Of a stretch of 64,000 bases of DNA, positions 43,531 to 57,738 are shown piece by piece. The first letter of the stretch is position 1, and each line of letters starts with the position of its first letter. The notes below the pieces were generated by a model. The model was given only the letters and a program-made list of their open reading frames with translations. It was not told the DNA's origin and did no database searches. The DNA comes from Ficedula albicollis (Eukaryota; Chordata; Aves; Passeriformes; Muscicapidae). The stretch is from NCBI RefSeq assembly GCF_000247815.1, contig NC_021676.1:19610782-19674781 (forward strand). The letters are read 5' to 3'. Made by a program: the position numbers and the translations under genes.

Positions 43531-44045
43531 AAAGCTCCTCAAAAAACTGTTTCTGAAGGATTTTAAAGAAACACCAAGCTCTGCACCACACCTGAGGCTC
43601 CCAGATTTGGTGATGTGGTTACTCCAGTAATGGGAGTGCTGGGATTTGTTTCTACATCAGCCTCACCCTTCCTCTAAGGACAACCAGCAGGGTCCATGAC
43701 CTTCATTTGCAGTAATGAGGGTTGTTTTTAGGAGGGCAGCATCCTTGGAAGGAAGACAACAACACTAAAACCAGTTCAACACAGCTCCTTTCCACTAAGT
43801 GCAATACATTTCAGGAATTTTAGCTAAAAATCCCAAGGATCTCTGTCAATAATGCAGCATCACATCACCACAGAGTTTGTGTGTGGGTATGAATGTGGAT
43901 GAATATCCTCAATAACAGCAGAAATGTTCTTACAGAAGGCCAGGAAGAGGGGAGGAAAGAGGAGATGGATGCTATCCAAGCATGGTGGGTTTGATTCCAA
44001 GATAACACTTGCAAGTCTTATCTCTGCAGTTTTTCCAGGCTGGCA
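43531..44045 (-). repeat. inverted repeat, right arm
   Basis: It is the reverse complement of 42071-42560 across a 970-bp spacer. It carries a segment absent from the left arm near 43975-43990 (AAGCATGGTGGG region) and different sequence near 43855-43880, which reduces identity in its outer third. Confidence 0.93.
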
Positions 44046-44139
44046 TGGCAGTCAGAAACACACCTGAGTCTTTTCAACAACCTCAGGAATAGAGGAGCAG
44101 TTTGAAGTGGGAAGGCTCAAGCTTGACACAAACAGGAAA

Positions 44140-44252
44140 AAAATTCCAGGAGGAAAAAAATCCAGAAGGGAAAAAAAAAAATCCAGAAGAAAGAACACAT
44201 ACAGAAGGGAAAAAAAAAAAAAATCCAGAAGAAAAAAAAAATAGAACCTGTT
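44140..44252. repeat. A-rich interrupted repeat
   Basis: Units of an A-run followed by TCCAGAAG(GG/AA) recur five or six times with differing A-run length. Low-complexity slippage DNA. Confidence 0.8.
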
Positions 44253-47200
44253 CTGAACTCAGGTGGGAAAGGTTCCCAGAGCTTCCCAGGACCCCTCTGG
44301 CTCTCTGGCCATCATTTCAGGCACTGCTCTCCCACCAGCCCAGGGGGATGAGCTGGGACAAGCCTGGCAGGGATTTCTGTGAAATCAGATCCCCAGTTTG
44401 ACCACAGCCCCCCAGTGTGATTTCTGAAGGGATGCAAACCAGGATACATCCACCCAAGCAGTGCCTGCATGAACCAGAGGCAGGCAGGCACTCAAACCCA
44501 CAATTACACCCAAAATCCCATTAAACCACCTTTAATCCAAATCCCATTAAACTCCATCGGCCTTTTCCTGCCTCTCCTCCCCCACTGAGTCAGGATGCCT
44601 CTGCTTTTTACCTTCCAAAGCTGTCCTTCACCACTTGGTACTTGGACTGGCAGTGGAGCTTGTAATTAGGTCCCAAATGTGCCACCACATCAGTGCTGAC
44701 TACAGGGGATTACACAGAGGTAAAGACTTTAAGAGCCCCTGTGATGTGAAGTCTGAACAGCATCCATCTCCTTCTGGAGTGCTAAATATACCCATATTTT
44801 ACTATTTACTTGTCTGCTTAGCTATCTCAGCAGCAGTCTGTGGCAGTCCCTAAAGAAAGCACTTTGCTATCTATATATAATGTGCTTAGCAATATTTTTT
44901 TGCCACTGAAGTTGCACAGATCTATTCCACAAGGAGCTTTTCATCCTGATAAACTTCAGCATGGGGAAAATCTACACTCCACTTGTCTTCCCAGGTTCTT
45001 AGAAAGGGATGAGTGTCCTAATGCCTCCTGCAATTCCTGTAAACTGCTAATTTTAACCATGTTAAGGATATGGCATGAGAAATAAGTGATACAGGCAGCT
45101 ATTGGAAATTTTCCCTGCCTGCCACCTACGAGAATAGATTTTGTGGTTTATTCTCAATTTGCACAAAATGCAGATGGACATACAGTCCCTCAACAGAGAA
45201 ATCAAGATTATTTGCATAAAGCTGCAAGATCAGGTGTTGAGATTTTTCCCCAAAGCTGCTCACGTGGCTGAAAACAATCCCTGAGACTCCTTCAAGTCCC
45301 AGCTGTGGGAAAAAAAACCAAGCCAGAACCAGAGAGGTGCTGAGATAAATGATGGGAGCGTGGCCCTTGCCTGCCTGCACTCTGCCAGACAGGCCCTAAA
45401 ATGGCATTTTGAAATCCATGAAAAGCACAACACAGCTCAGCTGAGCTGTGCCTGAGGCTGGAAATGCAGCCAGAAAATTCCCCTGCCTGGTGCTGATCCA
45501 AGCACTCCCCTGCCATTTCCCACCTGCATCTGCTGGGGTGGGGTTATTTTGGAAGGGAGTGGGTTTGAAATGTACAGAAATGTTGCTAAAACACCATTTT
45601 TTTTCTTAACTGAGCCGTGTTGTGAGGAGATAAAAATAGCCTGTTGGGCAGAGCAAAGTGTGGAGGCATCCCATAAATACCCTGTGTGAAGGGAAAGGTG
45701 TGAATGCATCTTCTTAAAAAGGAATGTGTGGCTTCTGCTTTACTCTGCTTCCACTACACAGCCATATGTTGGCTGCTGGGTTCTATTAATAACCTCACTT
45801 ATTTAGATTAATATCCCACTTGCTGCCTGGCTGAGCACAAGTTTGGGTTCAGAAATCCCTGATGCTTGAACCTACAATTTATAGGAATGCTCAGGTATCA
45901 GCTCTGCCAAAAAGGGAATTTTTTGGGAGTCTCCTGCACTAGGAACACACTGATCCCATGTAATTCATGGAGAGGAAGGAGGGAGTGGCTTCCTCTGTGC
46001 CTCTAAATGACTCTAATCCCTCACTAATACATGAGAATTTTTGTCAAAAAGGCACAGAAAACTCAGACAGAGCTTCCAGCTGGCCCTGTACACCTCACAT
46101 TCAGAATAGCAAGCCTGGAGTTGGTATTTAGGCTCAAGCCTTGTGGCCTGCCAGTTGCTGTTCCATCCACAGCCCCACTCTTTCATTCCTCACTTGATGC
46201 TCAGCCTCTATTTCCTGGTGAAACTTCCCAGAATATTTTGGACTTGATGGCTTAAAAAAAAAAAAAAAAGCATGGAGAGGGAAAATGGTTCATTATGAGC
46301 TCTCCCCCTCAGAATGAGCTTTTTCTTTTTCTATTCTCCCCTTTCTCTTCACTTTTCTTGTATTTCAGGGTTTTTTTTAACATCATTAACAGCTCTGCTC
46401 CCCCACCCAAACCCTGGGACGCCCCAGGAGTTCTCTGCCCCCATTAATTCTGCACCCACACAAACCAGCCCAGGCAGAGGGGCTGAGCTTTAGTGCTCTT
46501 CAAGCATTCACTTCTCTGTAATAACCTTAATGTTCAATCCTGTAAGAGCTCCAATCATTTTCCACTCATTTGCAGGAATTACAATATCCCCTTTCTCTTT
46601 CACTGAAACAGAGCTGGTTGTTGAGGGCTGCCAGAAAAGCCTACAATAGATTAAGCCCCAAAGTAAAGAGCACTCAAACTTCCATTGTACCCCAGCCAGC
46701 ACAGAGCTGATCACTAAATTGTGGCTTTTGCACAAAGATATTAAAGCTGCCTGTGGTTGGGGCATATTTTGTTTCTTTTTTAAACAAGCTTTCTGAAGAA
46801 AATTTTCACCTGAAAACCAAGTGTGGAGGTTTGATTACAGCTCAGAGCCTTCAAACTTTCTGGTTTTTCTACTTGAGCTTTCACCCTCAAAAAGAAGGGA
46901 AAAAACTTCCAGGTAGCAGAAGGAAATAAAAAATTAATTGTAAATCTGGCTTTCTGACCAAAAACCACAATGGAAAATGTCCAAACAGCCCTTAAGGAGA
47001 CCAAGCAGCAAAAGCCTGGGTGTCCACTGGTGTGTCCCTGCTCTAGTGATGAATAAAGAGGAGAAAATGGGCTGATGTCCTGTTGGACACTGTGGTGCCA
47101 CTGCCTCCAGCAGGAGTTTTACATTTGGATTTACAGCAAACCCCCAAAAATTGCATTGCTCAGCCAGGGGCTCCTGGTTTAACAATCCAGGATGGGCAGT

Positions 47201-47879
47201 GGTGCCAGCAGGGACATTCCCTAGGGAACACATCCCAAATTCCTGGCAGTGCCAGGCAGAGGTTCGTGGGTCTGACCCACCAAGGAACCTGCAAAGCTCC
47301 CTGAGGATCAGCTCTGGGACTGGCAGGAACATCAGGGCAATTTAGCCTTGATAAAATTACAATTTTTATTTTTTTTTTCTTTTTGGCTCACTTGCTTTAT
47401 TTATTGAACCCTGAAAACTCAGTGTATGTGAAGCTTGCTGGGAAGGCACCTCTGGTAGATTCACACAGGCCACTGAAACACAGGCTGGCAGCACATTAAA
47501 TTGCTTCTCTCTGCAAGCTCTTCTCCCACTGAGTCTGCTAATTGTCTGTGCTTTTAAAAGTTATTAGTGAATTTAGAGTTGGCTAGAGATGCTAATTTAA
47601 TCACCCCCAGACTCCAAACCGGGCACCAGGACCAGCAGCCTCCCTGCACTGTTCATTAATCAGGGCTCTGAGAGACCAGCCCCCAGGAAAAGCAAAGCAC
47701 AGCCAGTGCATTGCTCAGCCCTGGAGCCACCCTCTGCTCCTGAGAGCAAACCCCTCCCCAGGGACCAGCACAGCCCCCACAGAGCTCCTGCGTGTGCAGA
47801 TGTGCCCCAAAGCACGCCCAGTCCACATCTGGGCACTGATATTGGTGCTGCTCATGCCCTAAGTTTTAGTTTTTATGTT
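44253..47879. other. non-coding, no gene seen
   Basis: Unique-looking DNA with an A16 tract at 46254-46269, T-tracts near 45598 and 46370, and no recognisable exon. Frames are all below 135 residues and lack family features. Confidence 0.45.
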
Positions 47880-47894
47880 TTCCAGACTCTGCAC

Positions 47895-47948
47895 TGCATT
47901 AGTTAGTAACTCTGAACTTCGCATTAGTTAATAACTCTGAACTTCATA
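47895..47948. repeat. 25-bp tandem duplication
   Basis: Two copies of GCATTAGTTARTAACTCTGA followed by ACTTC lie side by side at the left edge of the LTR-like segment. Confidence 0.8.
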
Positions 47949-47949
47949 T

Positions 47950-48199
47950 AAAGTGTTAGCAAGTTCTCCTCACAGCTCAGTCACACAAAACAATCCTTTT
48001 CCAGCCCCAGAACCAAGGACACCACTGCAGCTCCAGCCCCAAAAAGTGCAAAGAGCAGCGAATGGAGGAGAGAATCTGGGAGGGTGGGACTGCAGAACCT
48101 GGAGCTGGAATTGACAATGAACCCCAGTGTGGAAATGGACCAAAACTTGTAAAAGTGTGAAAATTCGTGACTGGGATCCATCTTGGGCTCTTGCACTGC
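47950..48199 (+). mobile_element. probable LTR-retroelement fragment cut by the N gap
   Basis: The segment containing CAATCCTTTTCCAGCCCCAG, CTGCAGCTCCAGCCC and GGATCCATCTTGGGCTCTTG resembles LTR or adjacent sequence of passerine endogenous retroviruses as I remember it. It runs into the gap, so no end, target duplication or internal gene can be checked. Confidence 0.35.
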
Positions 48200-48711
48200 N
48201 NNNNNNNNNNNNNNNNNNNNNNNNNNNNNNNNNNNNNNNNNNNNNNNNNNNNNNNNNNNNNNNNNNNNNNNNNNNNNNNNNNNNNNNNNNNNNNNNNNNN
48301 NNNNNNNNNNNNNNNNNNNNNNNNNNNNNNNNNNNNNNNNNNNNNNNNNNNNNNNNNNNNNNNNNNNNNNNNNNNNNNNNNNNNNNNNNNNNNNNNNNNN
48401 NNNNNNNNNNNNNNNNNNNNNNNNNNNNNNNNNNNNNNNNNNNNNNNNNNNNNNNNNNNNNNNNNNNNNNNNNNNNNNNNNNNNNNNNNNNNNNNNNNNN
48501 NNNNNNNNNNNNNNNNNNNNNNNNNNNNNNNNNNNNNNNNNNNNNNNNNNNNNNNNNNNNNNNNNNNNNNNNNNNNNNNNNNNNNNNNNNNNNNNNNNNN
48601 NNNNNNNNNNNNNNNNNNNNNNNNNNNNNNNNNNNNNNNNNNNNNNNNNNNNNNNNNNNNNNNNNNNNNNNNNNNNNNNNNNNNNNNNNNNNNNNNNNNN
48701 NNNNNNNNNNN
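48200..48711. other. assembly gap (512 N)
   Basis: A run of 512 N. It is the only gap openly marked as such, in contrast to the poly-C and poly-G runs. Its flanks are an LTR-like fragment and a short AT-rich stretch before a CR1 end. Confidence 0.99.
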
Positions 48712-48740
48712 TAATATAACCCCCCATATTTAATTTAATT

Positions 48741-48827
48741 AATGTGGTACTTGAGGACATGGGCTTGTGGTGCTGGCTGACCTTAAAGGTCTTTCCAACC
48801 TCAGCACTTCTGTGACTTTATGATTCT
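48741..48827 (+). mobile_element. CR1 LINE 3'-end fragment
   Basis: TGGTGCTGGCTGACCTTAAA, then GGTCTTTCCAACCTCAGCAC, then a GTGACTTTATGATTCT tail match the CR1 3' end in sense orientation. It may be continuous with sequence lost in the gap. Confidence 0.88.
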
Positions 48828-49920
48828 CCTGATTCCACCCACACCCTGTGCCCCCTCCACATTCCAAAACAGGCACTGATCCATCCTCACACAGAAAGGA
48901 AAGCAGGTAAACAAAGGAATAGATGCAGCATTTTCCCCTTCCAGTCACATCTTTCATCTGCCCACCCTGAGCCAAGTTCAACACCTTTTCTTTTTTATAT
49001 CAAATAATTAATCCAGCCACGCTGAGTAGAAATCAGAATTACACATAAAACATGAAAGCCATAAAATGCTCTCCAAATATCCTGTTGCCCTCTCAATTTG
49101 CATTTCATTTAGTGTCTGGTGTATGGACTGAGCTCATCTCTCTGTGCTCACTGCTGAAATTAGACTGGCAGCTCCTCACAGAAAGCACGGGGGCATTTTC
49201 CACCAGTGGCTTTGGTATTCACAGCAGTATGACCAATCCACTAAAGCAAACTTCAAAGTATTCAGCACTTAAAATCAAACAGAGGCTTTAGGAGTGTTGG
49301 GTTTGGGGCCTGGGTGGTAAATGTAACACAAAAGCTGACAATACACTTCAATTACTGCTATGTGATGCTAAATTGCCAACATCAAGAGAAGCAGAGCCAG
49401 CACAAGTGCAAGGAAATAATTAGCATTTAATATTTCATCAAAATGTTGAATTTTTAAACATTGGAGTTGTCAGGGCTTTTTTTTTTCATTATTATTATTA
49501 GTTTTAATTATTTAGCTGGTTTTACAGAGTCCTTGAGAATTGATCCCTCAGGTGGCTCTGGTGCCAACTGCTCACCAAGGGCTGCCACACACGGTGTTTT
49601 GCAAGGTGCCAGTGATCAGGGAGCTGTTTAATTAAAACCTCTGCTCCTGATTGAGGGAAGCACCTTCCCCTGAGCTCACACAGTCCTGGGAGAAGCCCAG
49701 CCCGTCACGGGGTGTCTGTCCCACTCCTGCCTTGGGTTTGGTGTTCCCTGGACATTCCCTGAGCGCTCCAGCACGGACAGATGCTGATGGAGCAGTGCCA
49801 GCCCAGCTGCAGACACGGCCAGGCTGTGCTGCTGCTCCAGTGCCACCAGTCCCTCTGCAGGGAAGGGAATTCTCACATCAGCCCTGGCTTTCCTTCCCTC
49901 AACCCCAGGACAACACATCC
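48828..49920. other. non-coding, no gene seen
   Basis: AT-rich to 49560, with a T-tract and ATT triplets near 49480, then GC-richer up to LTR C. No exon was recognised. Confidence 0.45.
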
Positions 49921-49925
49921 CCCTT

Positions 49926-51274
<1,349 letters not shown>

Positions 51275-51279
51275 CCCTT

Positions 51280-52621
51280 CTACCCAGAGTCCTTCCCACC
51301 TCCACAAGAGCCAGAGGGATGCAGAAGCAAAGTACTGTTCATTTCCCTCTCTCCCCAGCAACATCACAGCTCTGGGAGAACAGCAGAGTTCATTCTGACC
51401 TGGGTCTGGCTGACAAAATGGCTTTTTTTAACTGTGACATTAAACCAGGACATGCTCACCTTCCAGGTCCCACTCAGGGCCCGGAGTTGCAGTGAGCAGG
51501 ATCATCCCTTCCCTGGAACCAGAGTGCGGATGTCACTCAGGGAATAAACCCAGCTCTGCAATCCATTCCCACTCTCTCCTTGTCTCTAATCAGCCCTTTA
51601 GCATCCCAGCACAATGGCATGGCAGCGTTAGGACAAGACAAGCTGGCAAATCCTGGATAAATACCCTGCCAAAATTCTGACTTTTAGCACCAAGCCTTGA
51701 CTAAAAGCATCTCAGGACCTGCTCCAGTGCAGCAGAACGAAGCAAGCACGTTCCATGACCATCTGCACCCAGCTGGGGATGGTGCCTCCCAAACAGTCTG
51801 CTGCTAGGATTAAACACAGTGCTCAACAATTTTAATCCCTCTCCTGCTGCCACTTCCACAAGCACAGATTTCCATGGCTCCCCACACCACGAGCTGAGGG
51901 TTTTCAGAGCCCACTGCACGGAGCAGCCAGCAGTTCACCTGGAAACCAGGACATTCAATCGGATTCTTGTTTTCCCAGCTTCTAAGAAATAGATGGGGGA
52001 GCTAATATTAGCTCTTCCAGGAATAGTTAGGTGGCTAAAAAGAGAACAAAGGTGATAAAACAGCCTGTCTGTGCAGCTGCAGGTTTTATTCCTCCAGCCT
52101 GTCTGCTGTTAGCTCCAAGAGCCTTCAGCTGTCACTCTGTCACTTGACAGAGCCCTTGGCAGAGGGGACAGCAGTGATGGACATCACCCAAAGCTGCTGG
52201 GGTTACAACTTCCAAAGAGATGTTGTAGATAAGGAAGGAAGAACCTCTGGCCAGCTCAAGTGGCTCTTCCTAACCCCACATATCCCTGCAGGCCCAGCTG
52301 GGGAGCAGTGGGGTGAAGCTCTCTGTGTTCTCCTGGAAGCCCTCACTGCCAAATCCCCAGGGATTTCAGGGAACTGAACGTGGATTTGAAGATTCTCTGC
52401 TGCCCAAAGACACCAAGGTGGGTTTGTCCCACACAGCTGCAGTGGGACCCTGAGCCCCAGTGTCACCTCTGGGCACAACCAGGTGTGTTTGGCTCCTGCC
52501 ATCCCCTTTTCCTCATTTCTGGTCCCATCACACAGTCCTGAACACGGGATCCCTGCTCTTTCTGATCATCCATCTCTTTAAACTATCAATCACCTGCTCA
52601 CTCTTGGCTCACCTTGGCCAG
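51280..52621. other. non-coding, no gene seen
   Basis: Unique-looking DNA between LTR C and a tandem duplication. No exon or repeat was recognised. Confidence 0.45.
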
Positions 52622-52914
52622 AAGAGGGGAAGACCCAACTCCTGCCTTCCAAAAGCCCTGCTATAACAAGGTTAGAGCAGCAAAAAGCACGAGTTAAAAT
52701 TCCTCCTGGATGTTTCATTTTCAAGGAGCTGGATAACGAGAGGGAAAGACCCAACTCCTGCCTTGCAAAAGCCCTGCTATAACAAGGTTAGAGCAGCAAG
52801 AGGGGAAGACCCAACTCCTGCCTTCCAAAAGCCCTGCTATAACAAGGTTAGAGCAGCAAAAAGCACGAGTTAAAATTCCTCCTGGATGTTTCATTTTCAA
52901 GGAGCTGGATAACA
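52622..52914. repeat. tandem duplication, two full copies and one partial
   Basis: Full copies of about 116 bp at 52622-52737 and 52798-52914 share GAAGACCCAACTCCTGCC and end GGAGCTGGATAAC. Between them is a partial copy at 52738-52797 with the first half only. The copies are almost identical, so the event is recent. Confidence 0.92.
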
Positions 52915-53070
52915 GTAGGGAACTGCATAATTTGGTTCCATTTTCATGACTGCATTCTGCCTTTTTGGGCCACCACCAGGCCTGGTTTTAATGCTTTGCA
53001 AATTACACAGAAATAGTCATAAAGTGTACTGAAGTACTAAAGGACTTTATTTCTCTCTTTCTCAGAAATA

Positions 53071-53124
53071 AAAGTTGGATTTGATGAACCTGGAGGCTTT
53101 TTCTAACCTGAATGATTCCATGAA
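53071..53124 (+). mobile_element. CR1 LINE 3'-end fragment
   Basis: AGTTGGATTTGATGAACCTG, then GAGGCTTTTTCTAACCTGAA, then TGATTCCATGA match the last 55 bp of CR1 in sense orientation with several substitutions, which suggests an old copy. Confidence 0.75.
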
Positions 53125-53474
53125 AGGCTTGACACATTGTGGCCTTATTAAGCCCATCTTGAATGTGCCTGCTTGGATGACCATAATTACAGGAATTTAG
53201 GAGGGTGCTTTGTTTTATCAGCTAAAAAAAACAGGGAGCTGCAGGAAATGGAAAATGAAAAAGCGCTAGACACAAAAAAGTTTTCCAGGAACCACATGAG
53301 AGAGTTTGAGGAATTGCTGTTTGTGGAAAGGGATGACGTTAACAGGGACAAAAACAGTCATTAACCAAAGGACATCCAACGGGGTACAAGGAAGATCTGG
53401 GGATCCCATTACATGGGAGGTGTGTCCTTGGCTTGGCACCCAGGATCTGTTCCTTTGTCTGCAGAGCCCAGCGT
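53125..53474. other. non-coding, no gene seen
   Basis: It holds a 63-residue Lys/Glu-rich frame (53173-53364) without family match. Nothing else was recognised. Confidence 0.4.
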
Positions 53475-53915
53475 TATCCTATATCCATGGTCATATCCTA
53501 AATCCATGGCCCTAGCCCTGCTCTGTTCTATATCCTTGGCCATATCCTATATCCATGGTCATATCCTAAATCCATGGCCCTGCTCTGTCCTATATCCATG
53601 GCCATACCCTATATCTATGGTCATATCCCATGTCCATGGCCATATTTTATATCTGTAGCCATACCCTATATCCATGGTCATACCCTATATCCATGGCCAG
53701 ATCCTACATGGATATCCCATACCCATGGCCATACCCTATATCCATGGACATATCCTAAATCCATGGCCCTGCTCTGTCCTATATCTATGGCCAGATCCTA
53801 TATCCATGCCCACACTCTATCCCATATCCATGGCCATATCCTAAATCCATGGCCATATCCCATATCCATGGCCCTGCTCTATCCTATATCCATGACCATA
53901 TCCTAAACCTATGGA
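53475..53915. repeat. about 20-bp ATATCCATGGCCAT satellite
   Basis: Units of 18-24 bp built on CCTATATCCATGGCCATA fill 440 bp. Blocks with CCATGGCCCTGCTCTGTCCT recur about every 60-110 bp, hinting at a loose higher-order structure. CCATGG gives dense NcoI-type sites and many spurious Met codons. Confidence 0.93.
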
Positions 53916-56900
53916 CAGAGAGCCAGGAGAGGAAGTTCTGTCACACTGTGAGCAAGGTGGGCTCACTCCACATCACATTCTGAATTTCTCAAATGGAAAC
54001 CTCAGTGCTGTGTCCCTCACTTCCCCAAAAGTAGCCCAGGAAGATAACACCCCAGAGCAGAACGTGGATATCACCCCCCAAAAAATCCCCAGCAAGCACA
54101 GCAGCAGCTTCCAGTGCTTCAGGGTTAATTTATGGAGGGTAACAGCACAGCAGCTCTGGGATGCTGCCCTGCCCTCAGCAACAGCAGAGGCTCCACAGGC
54201 AGTGCTGGCATTTAGGGAAAGGCAGCTTTGCTCAGGAACACAAGCCTGGTCTCACTCATTTTTGTATTCCTGCAAACTGCACAATTCTGCAGTGAGATGT
54301 GGATTTTCCCAGATGGACCCCAAAACCCAAAATCTACCCCCTGCCCCAATTCCTGCACAACCCTCCAGTGCAGACAGGGAACAGCTGCCTGCACAGCTCC
54401 AGGAGCTCTCTCACTATTACACAAGCAAGGAGCTGCTTTGGGAGGATTTTTCCCTTGCTGATTCGGACAGCTGAGAGCAAACACCAGCTTGTCACTGCTG
54501 CACTGTGCCTGCAATGGGAGCAGGCCTGGGAATCCCACAAGAGATGTGTGGATCTGATCCTGTGATGAGTGTCTGATTTGGATCAGCAATCAGCAAGGTA
54601 CCTCAGTGCCCTGGTGCACATCACTCCTCCAAACTCCTCTCTGCATCTATCAGCAGCATCTGCTGCTAATAAATAAGGAGAAGCCAAGCTATCAGCTCGC
54701 TGCTATTTTTGGCTGAGAAGCTTGTTTTGAAAGCAGAGGAAATTTCCAGCCCTCACAAAGGCCTTTAACCTTCTTTATGTGGGAAACTACCTGCTGCACA
54801 TTCCCACCAGGCACACACTCACATACAGACTCTTTAAATTACCTGAAATGCTATTAGCTTCATTTCCAAATCAGAAGCTGCCAGAGAAGAGAAAAGAGAT
54901 TCTAAATTAACATTAGCCACAAGTGGGACATAAACCCCACTCAGTGCTGGTGAGAGACAGATGAGCCATCAGCTGGTGGTGCAGAAGGGCCCTGAGCAGT
55001 GAGGGAAAATCCCTTTTCCGGGCCACTGGAGGCTGGGGGAGTGAAGCCACACACTCTGGGATGTGGGCAACAAGAGTCTGCTCAGTCCCTGCCGTGCCAG
55101 TCCTGCGGAAACTCTGAGCTCAGATAACAAGCAGCACTAAGGGTCAAAAAATCTGACATCTCCTGTCTTTACTTGCCAGAAAACAGGGAGCTCTCTTTCC
55201 CCTGCAAGGTGCTTCACAGCCCAATGCCAAAGCAGCGCTTCTGCCACACTCCTCGGGGTCAAAAAATAATAGTGGCTGCAGATTGGAGCTGAAGGCAGGC
55301 AGAAGGATCACTCACTCCTGTGATGAACACAGCACCTTGCCTTGTGGTACATCTAGTCCTGGCACTTTTGTCTGACTAATCCATGAAAGATATCAAGGGC
55401 CTCAAGCAAACCCACAGATCTTTAGTAATTCTGTGCCTCGCAATCGAAATCTCAGTCTGGTTATTCCAGTCTTTTATCAGCACAGGGTGTTCCCAGCAGA
55501 GCACCCAACTCTCTGCCTGTGGGTCTCAGCCTGTGACAGGTTTTAAAGCCTGGCTCAAGTCATGGATCCCCTAAAACACCTGAATTTCCCAATTTCTAAT
55601 TCCTTTCTCTCAAGTGCCACCAGTCTGCATGAACCTGATGTGAACAAAACCCGAGGCAGGGAAGCACAGGGCTGGGACACATGAGCCAAACCCAAGCCAA
55701 CAGCTCCAGCCCAAAGGCCACTGTGGAGAAAGAACCCCAAACTAACATATTCCTTTTATTTCTACTGGGAGCCAAGATGCAATTTTGCCCCTCACTGTTA
55801 TAATTTGGGGGTAGGTGGTGAGGCTGACTCAGGGCTTGTGAATGCTCCAGGCCGGCAGTGCTGCAGGGATGGGGAAACCACCATGAAATACCATTTTTCT
55901 CAACTCTGGAGATTATTCCTGCAACCAGAGAACTGCAGAGCACCAAGGGTCCTCCCCAGAGGGGTCTCCCGTGACATTTTGCTGCTCCCCCTCACCCAAA
56001 CTCTCCCACCCACTCCAGCACCTCCCTTGCCCTCCCCTCCTCCTGCCTTTGCCGCAGTGAGTGCAGTCTGGAGCCCTGAATATTCCCCCCGAATATTCAC
56101 CCTATTCCAAACAACCATCCAGGCTGCGATTAGGGACTGAAACATGCGTCACTGGATCTGCACATCAAAGCCCTGGCAGCCACAGCACCCGCGGGGATGG
56201 GGAGGGAAGGAGCACACCAGAGGTGACACGGGCTCTGCTCTGGCGTAGGGGGAGCTCCCCACTGAGAATTTTGTCAGGCTGGATTTAGAGATCTGGGATG
56301 CTGCAGTTCCAGAATTCCTGCTCAGCACAAACCAGCCCTCCTCCCTCCCCGTGCAGCCCTGCTCAGGATCCAAAGTGTCAGCCTGAGACTGATGGTAGGC
56401 TGAAATCTCCTGGCAGAAGTGGTTGTTTTTGCAGTTTTGTTTTTCCACTTATGCACAGCGATGTGAATGTTCTGATAGCTCAGATAACAGGAAGGGATGC
56501 CTCCAGTCTGTGCTGAGGGAGACTGTCAGAAAAGAGAATCCCAGCTCTTTCAAATGCCCCGAGATGCTCAGATCTTTTTTGGTTTTCCCCCCCAGCCCTG
56601 CTTCCTACTGCTTTGATATGATCACCAAAATAAATAACTAACTTTGGGTACTAATTTCACCAGCAGACACTCTCTGAACAGCCCTTGCAGCCACTTTATG
56701 CAGAAAAGGTGCTGGAGTTGTCTCTTCCCTGCTCCTGGTGCCACTCTCCCCGAAGCTCCCATTGCCAGAGGCGTGCAGCTGTTGGTTTAATTTTCTCCAG
56801 ACCTTTCCAGCTGCTGGACTGCCCCACGATGGCCATGCCTGAGCAGGCAGCTCAATTCCAGGTGCCTCACCTCGTGCTATCCAGCCAAATTGGCTTGTAG

Positions 56901-57467
56901 AGCCTGAACTCATTTCCACCGAGAGAAGCACAGGGCAACAGATCACTCCAAGATGAATTTAAGCTGCCCATTATTTAGAATCACTTCTCGTGGTTATTGT
57001 TTAGAGATGCCTCCAAGGCAGCACAGGGAGCACAGCTCATGAACCACAGCCTGAAATGATTCACCTGAGGCACCAGTTCCTGGAGCCTGGCAAATTTCCA
57101 GGGCTTGAGGGCTGCCCAGCAAACCTCGACTTCAGGAGAGGGAGGGGGGGAATGCTGGGGTGAAGTTTTAGGCTGTGACCTCTGTTTGAGACAATACTCT
57201 CATTGTAAAGTTTGTTATCTCCTAACTCTCAGCTCACTTATCTAGGAGTGCCCTGAATTCCATCAAGAAGAAGAATCTCCCTATCCAGGTGTCCATGCTC
57301 ATCTTCCTTCTGTGCAAATACTGAGATGCTGCAACTCCACGCTGAACAGCCCATCCCACCTTCTCCAGACTCCTGCAGGACCATCTCCCCCACCCATCCC
57401 ACCGGATTTGCTGGAATGTGGATCTGCAGAGGTGATGGGGCTGCCCTGCCCTGCCAGGAACACAAAT
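53916..57467. other. non-coding, no gene seen
   Basis: The largest repeat-poor stretch of the right half. Frames reach 187 residues (53911-54474) but have no family features, and overlapping frames of similar length exist on both strands. A C-rich segment lies at 55980-56060. Confidence 0.45.
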
Positions 57468-57738
57468 GCAGCCCCCCAAATTCCTGTGAAAGCCCTGCCA
57501 GTGTGTGCTCTTGCAGCCCCCCAAATTCCTGTGAAAGCCTTGCCAGGGTGTGCTCACAGTTAGATTCCTTACATAACCAAGCAGCACACAGCAGTTAACG
57601 CTGCCTAAAGCACGGGCCAGATTATGCAGCCCCCCAAATTCCTGTGAAAGCCCTGCCAGTGTGTGCTCACAGTTAGATTCCTTACATAACCAAGCAGCAC
57701 ACAGCAGTTAACGCTGCCTAAAGCACGGGCCAGATTTC
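57468..57738. repeat. nested tandem duplication (45-bp and 113-bp periods)
   Basis: GCAGCCCCCCAAATTCCTGT starts at 57468, 57513 and 57626. The first interval is 45 bp. The second and third copies extend 113 bp each and end CACGGGCCAGATT. A short duplication thus sits beside a longer one that shares the same left end. Confidence 0.92.

Noticed and set aside
53173..53364. 63-residue Lys/Glu-rich frame
   Set aside because: It lies next to an old CR1 end, has no splice sites at its edges and no family match.
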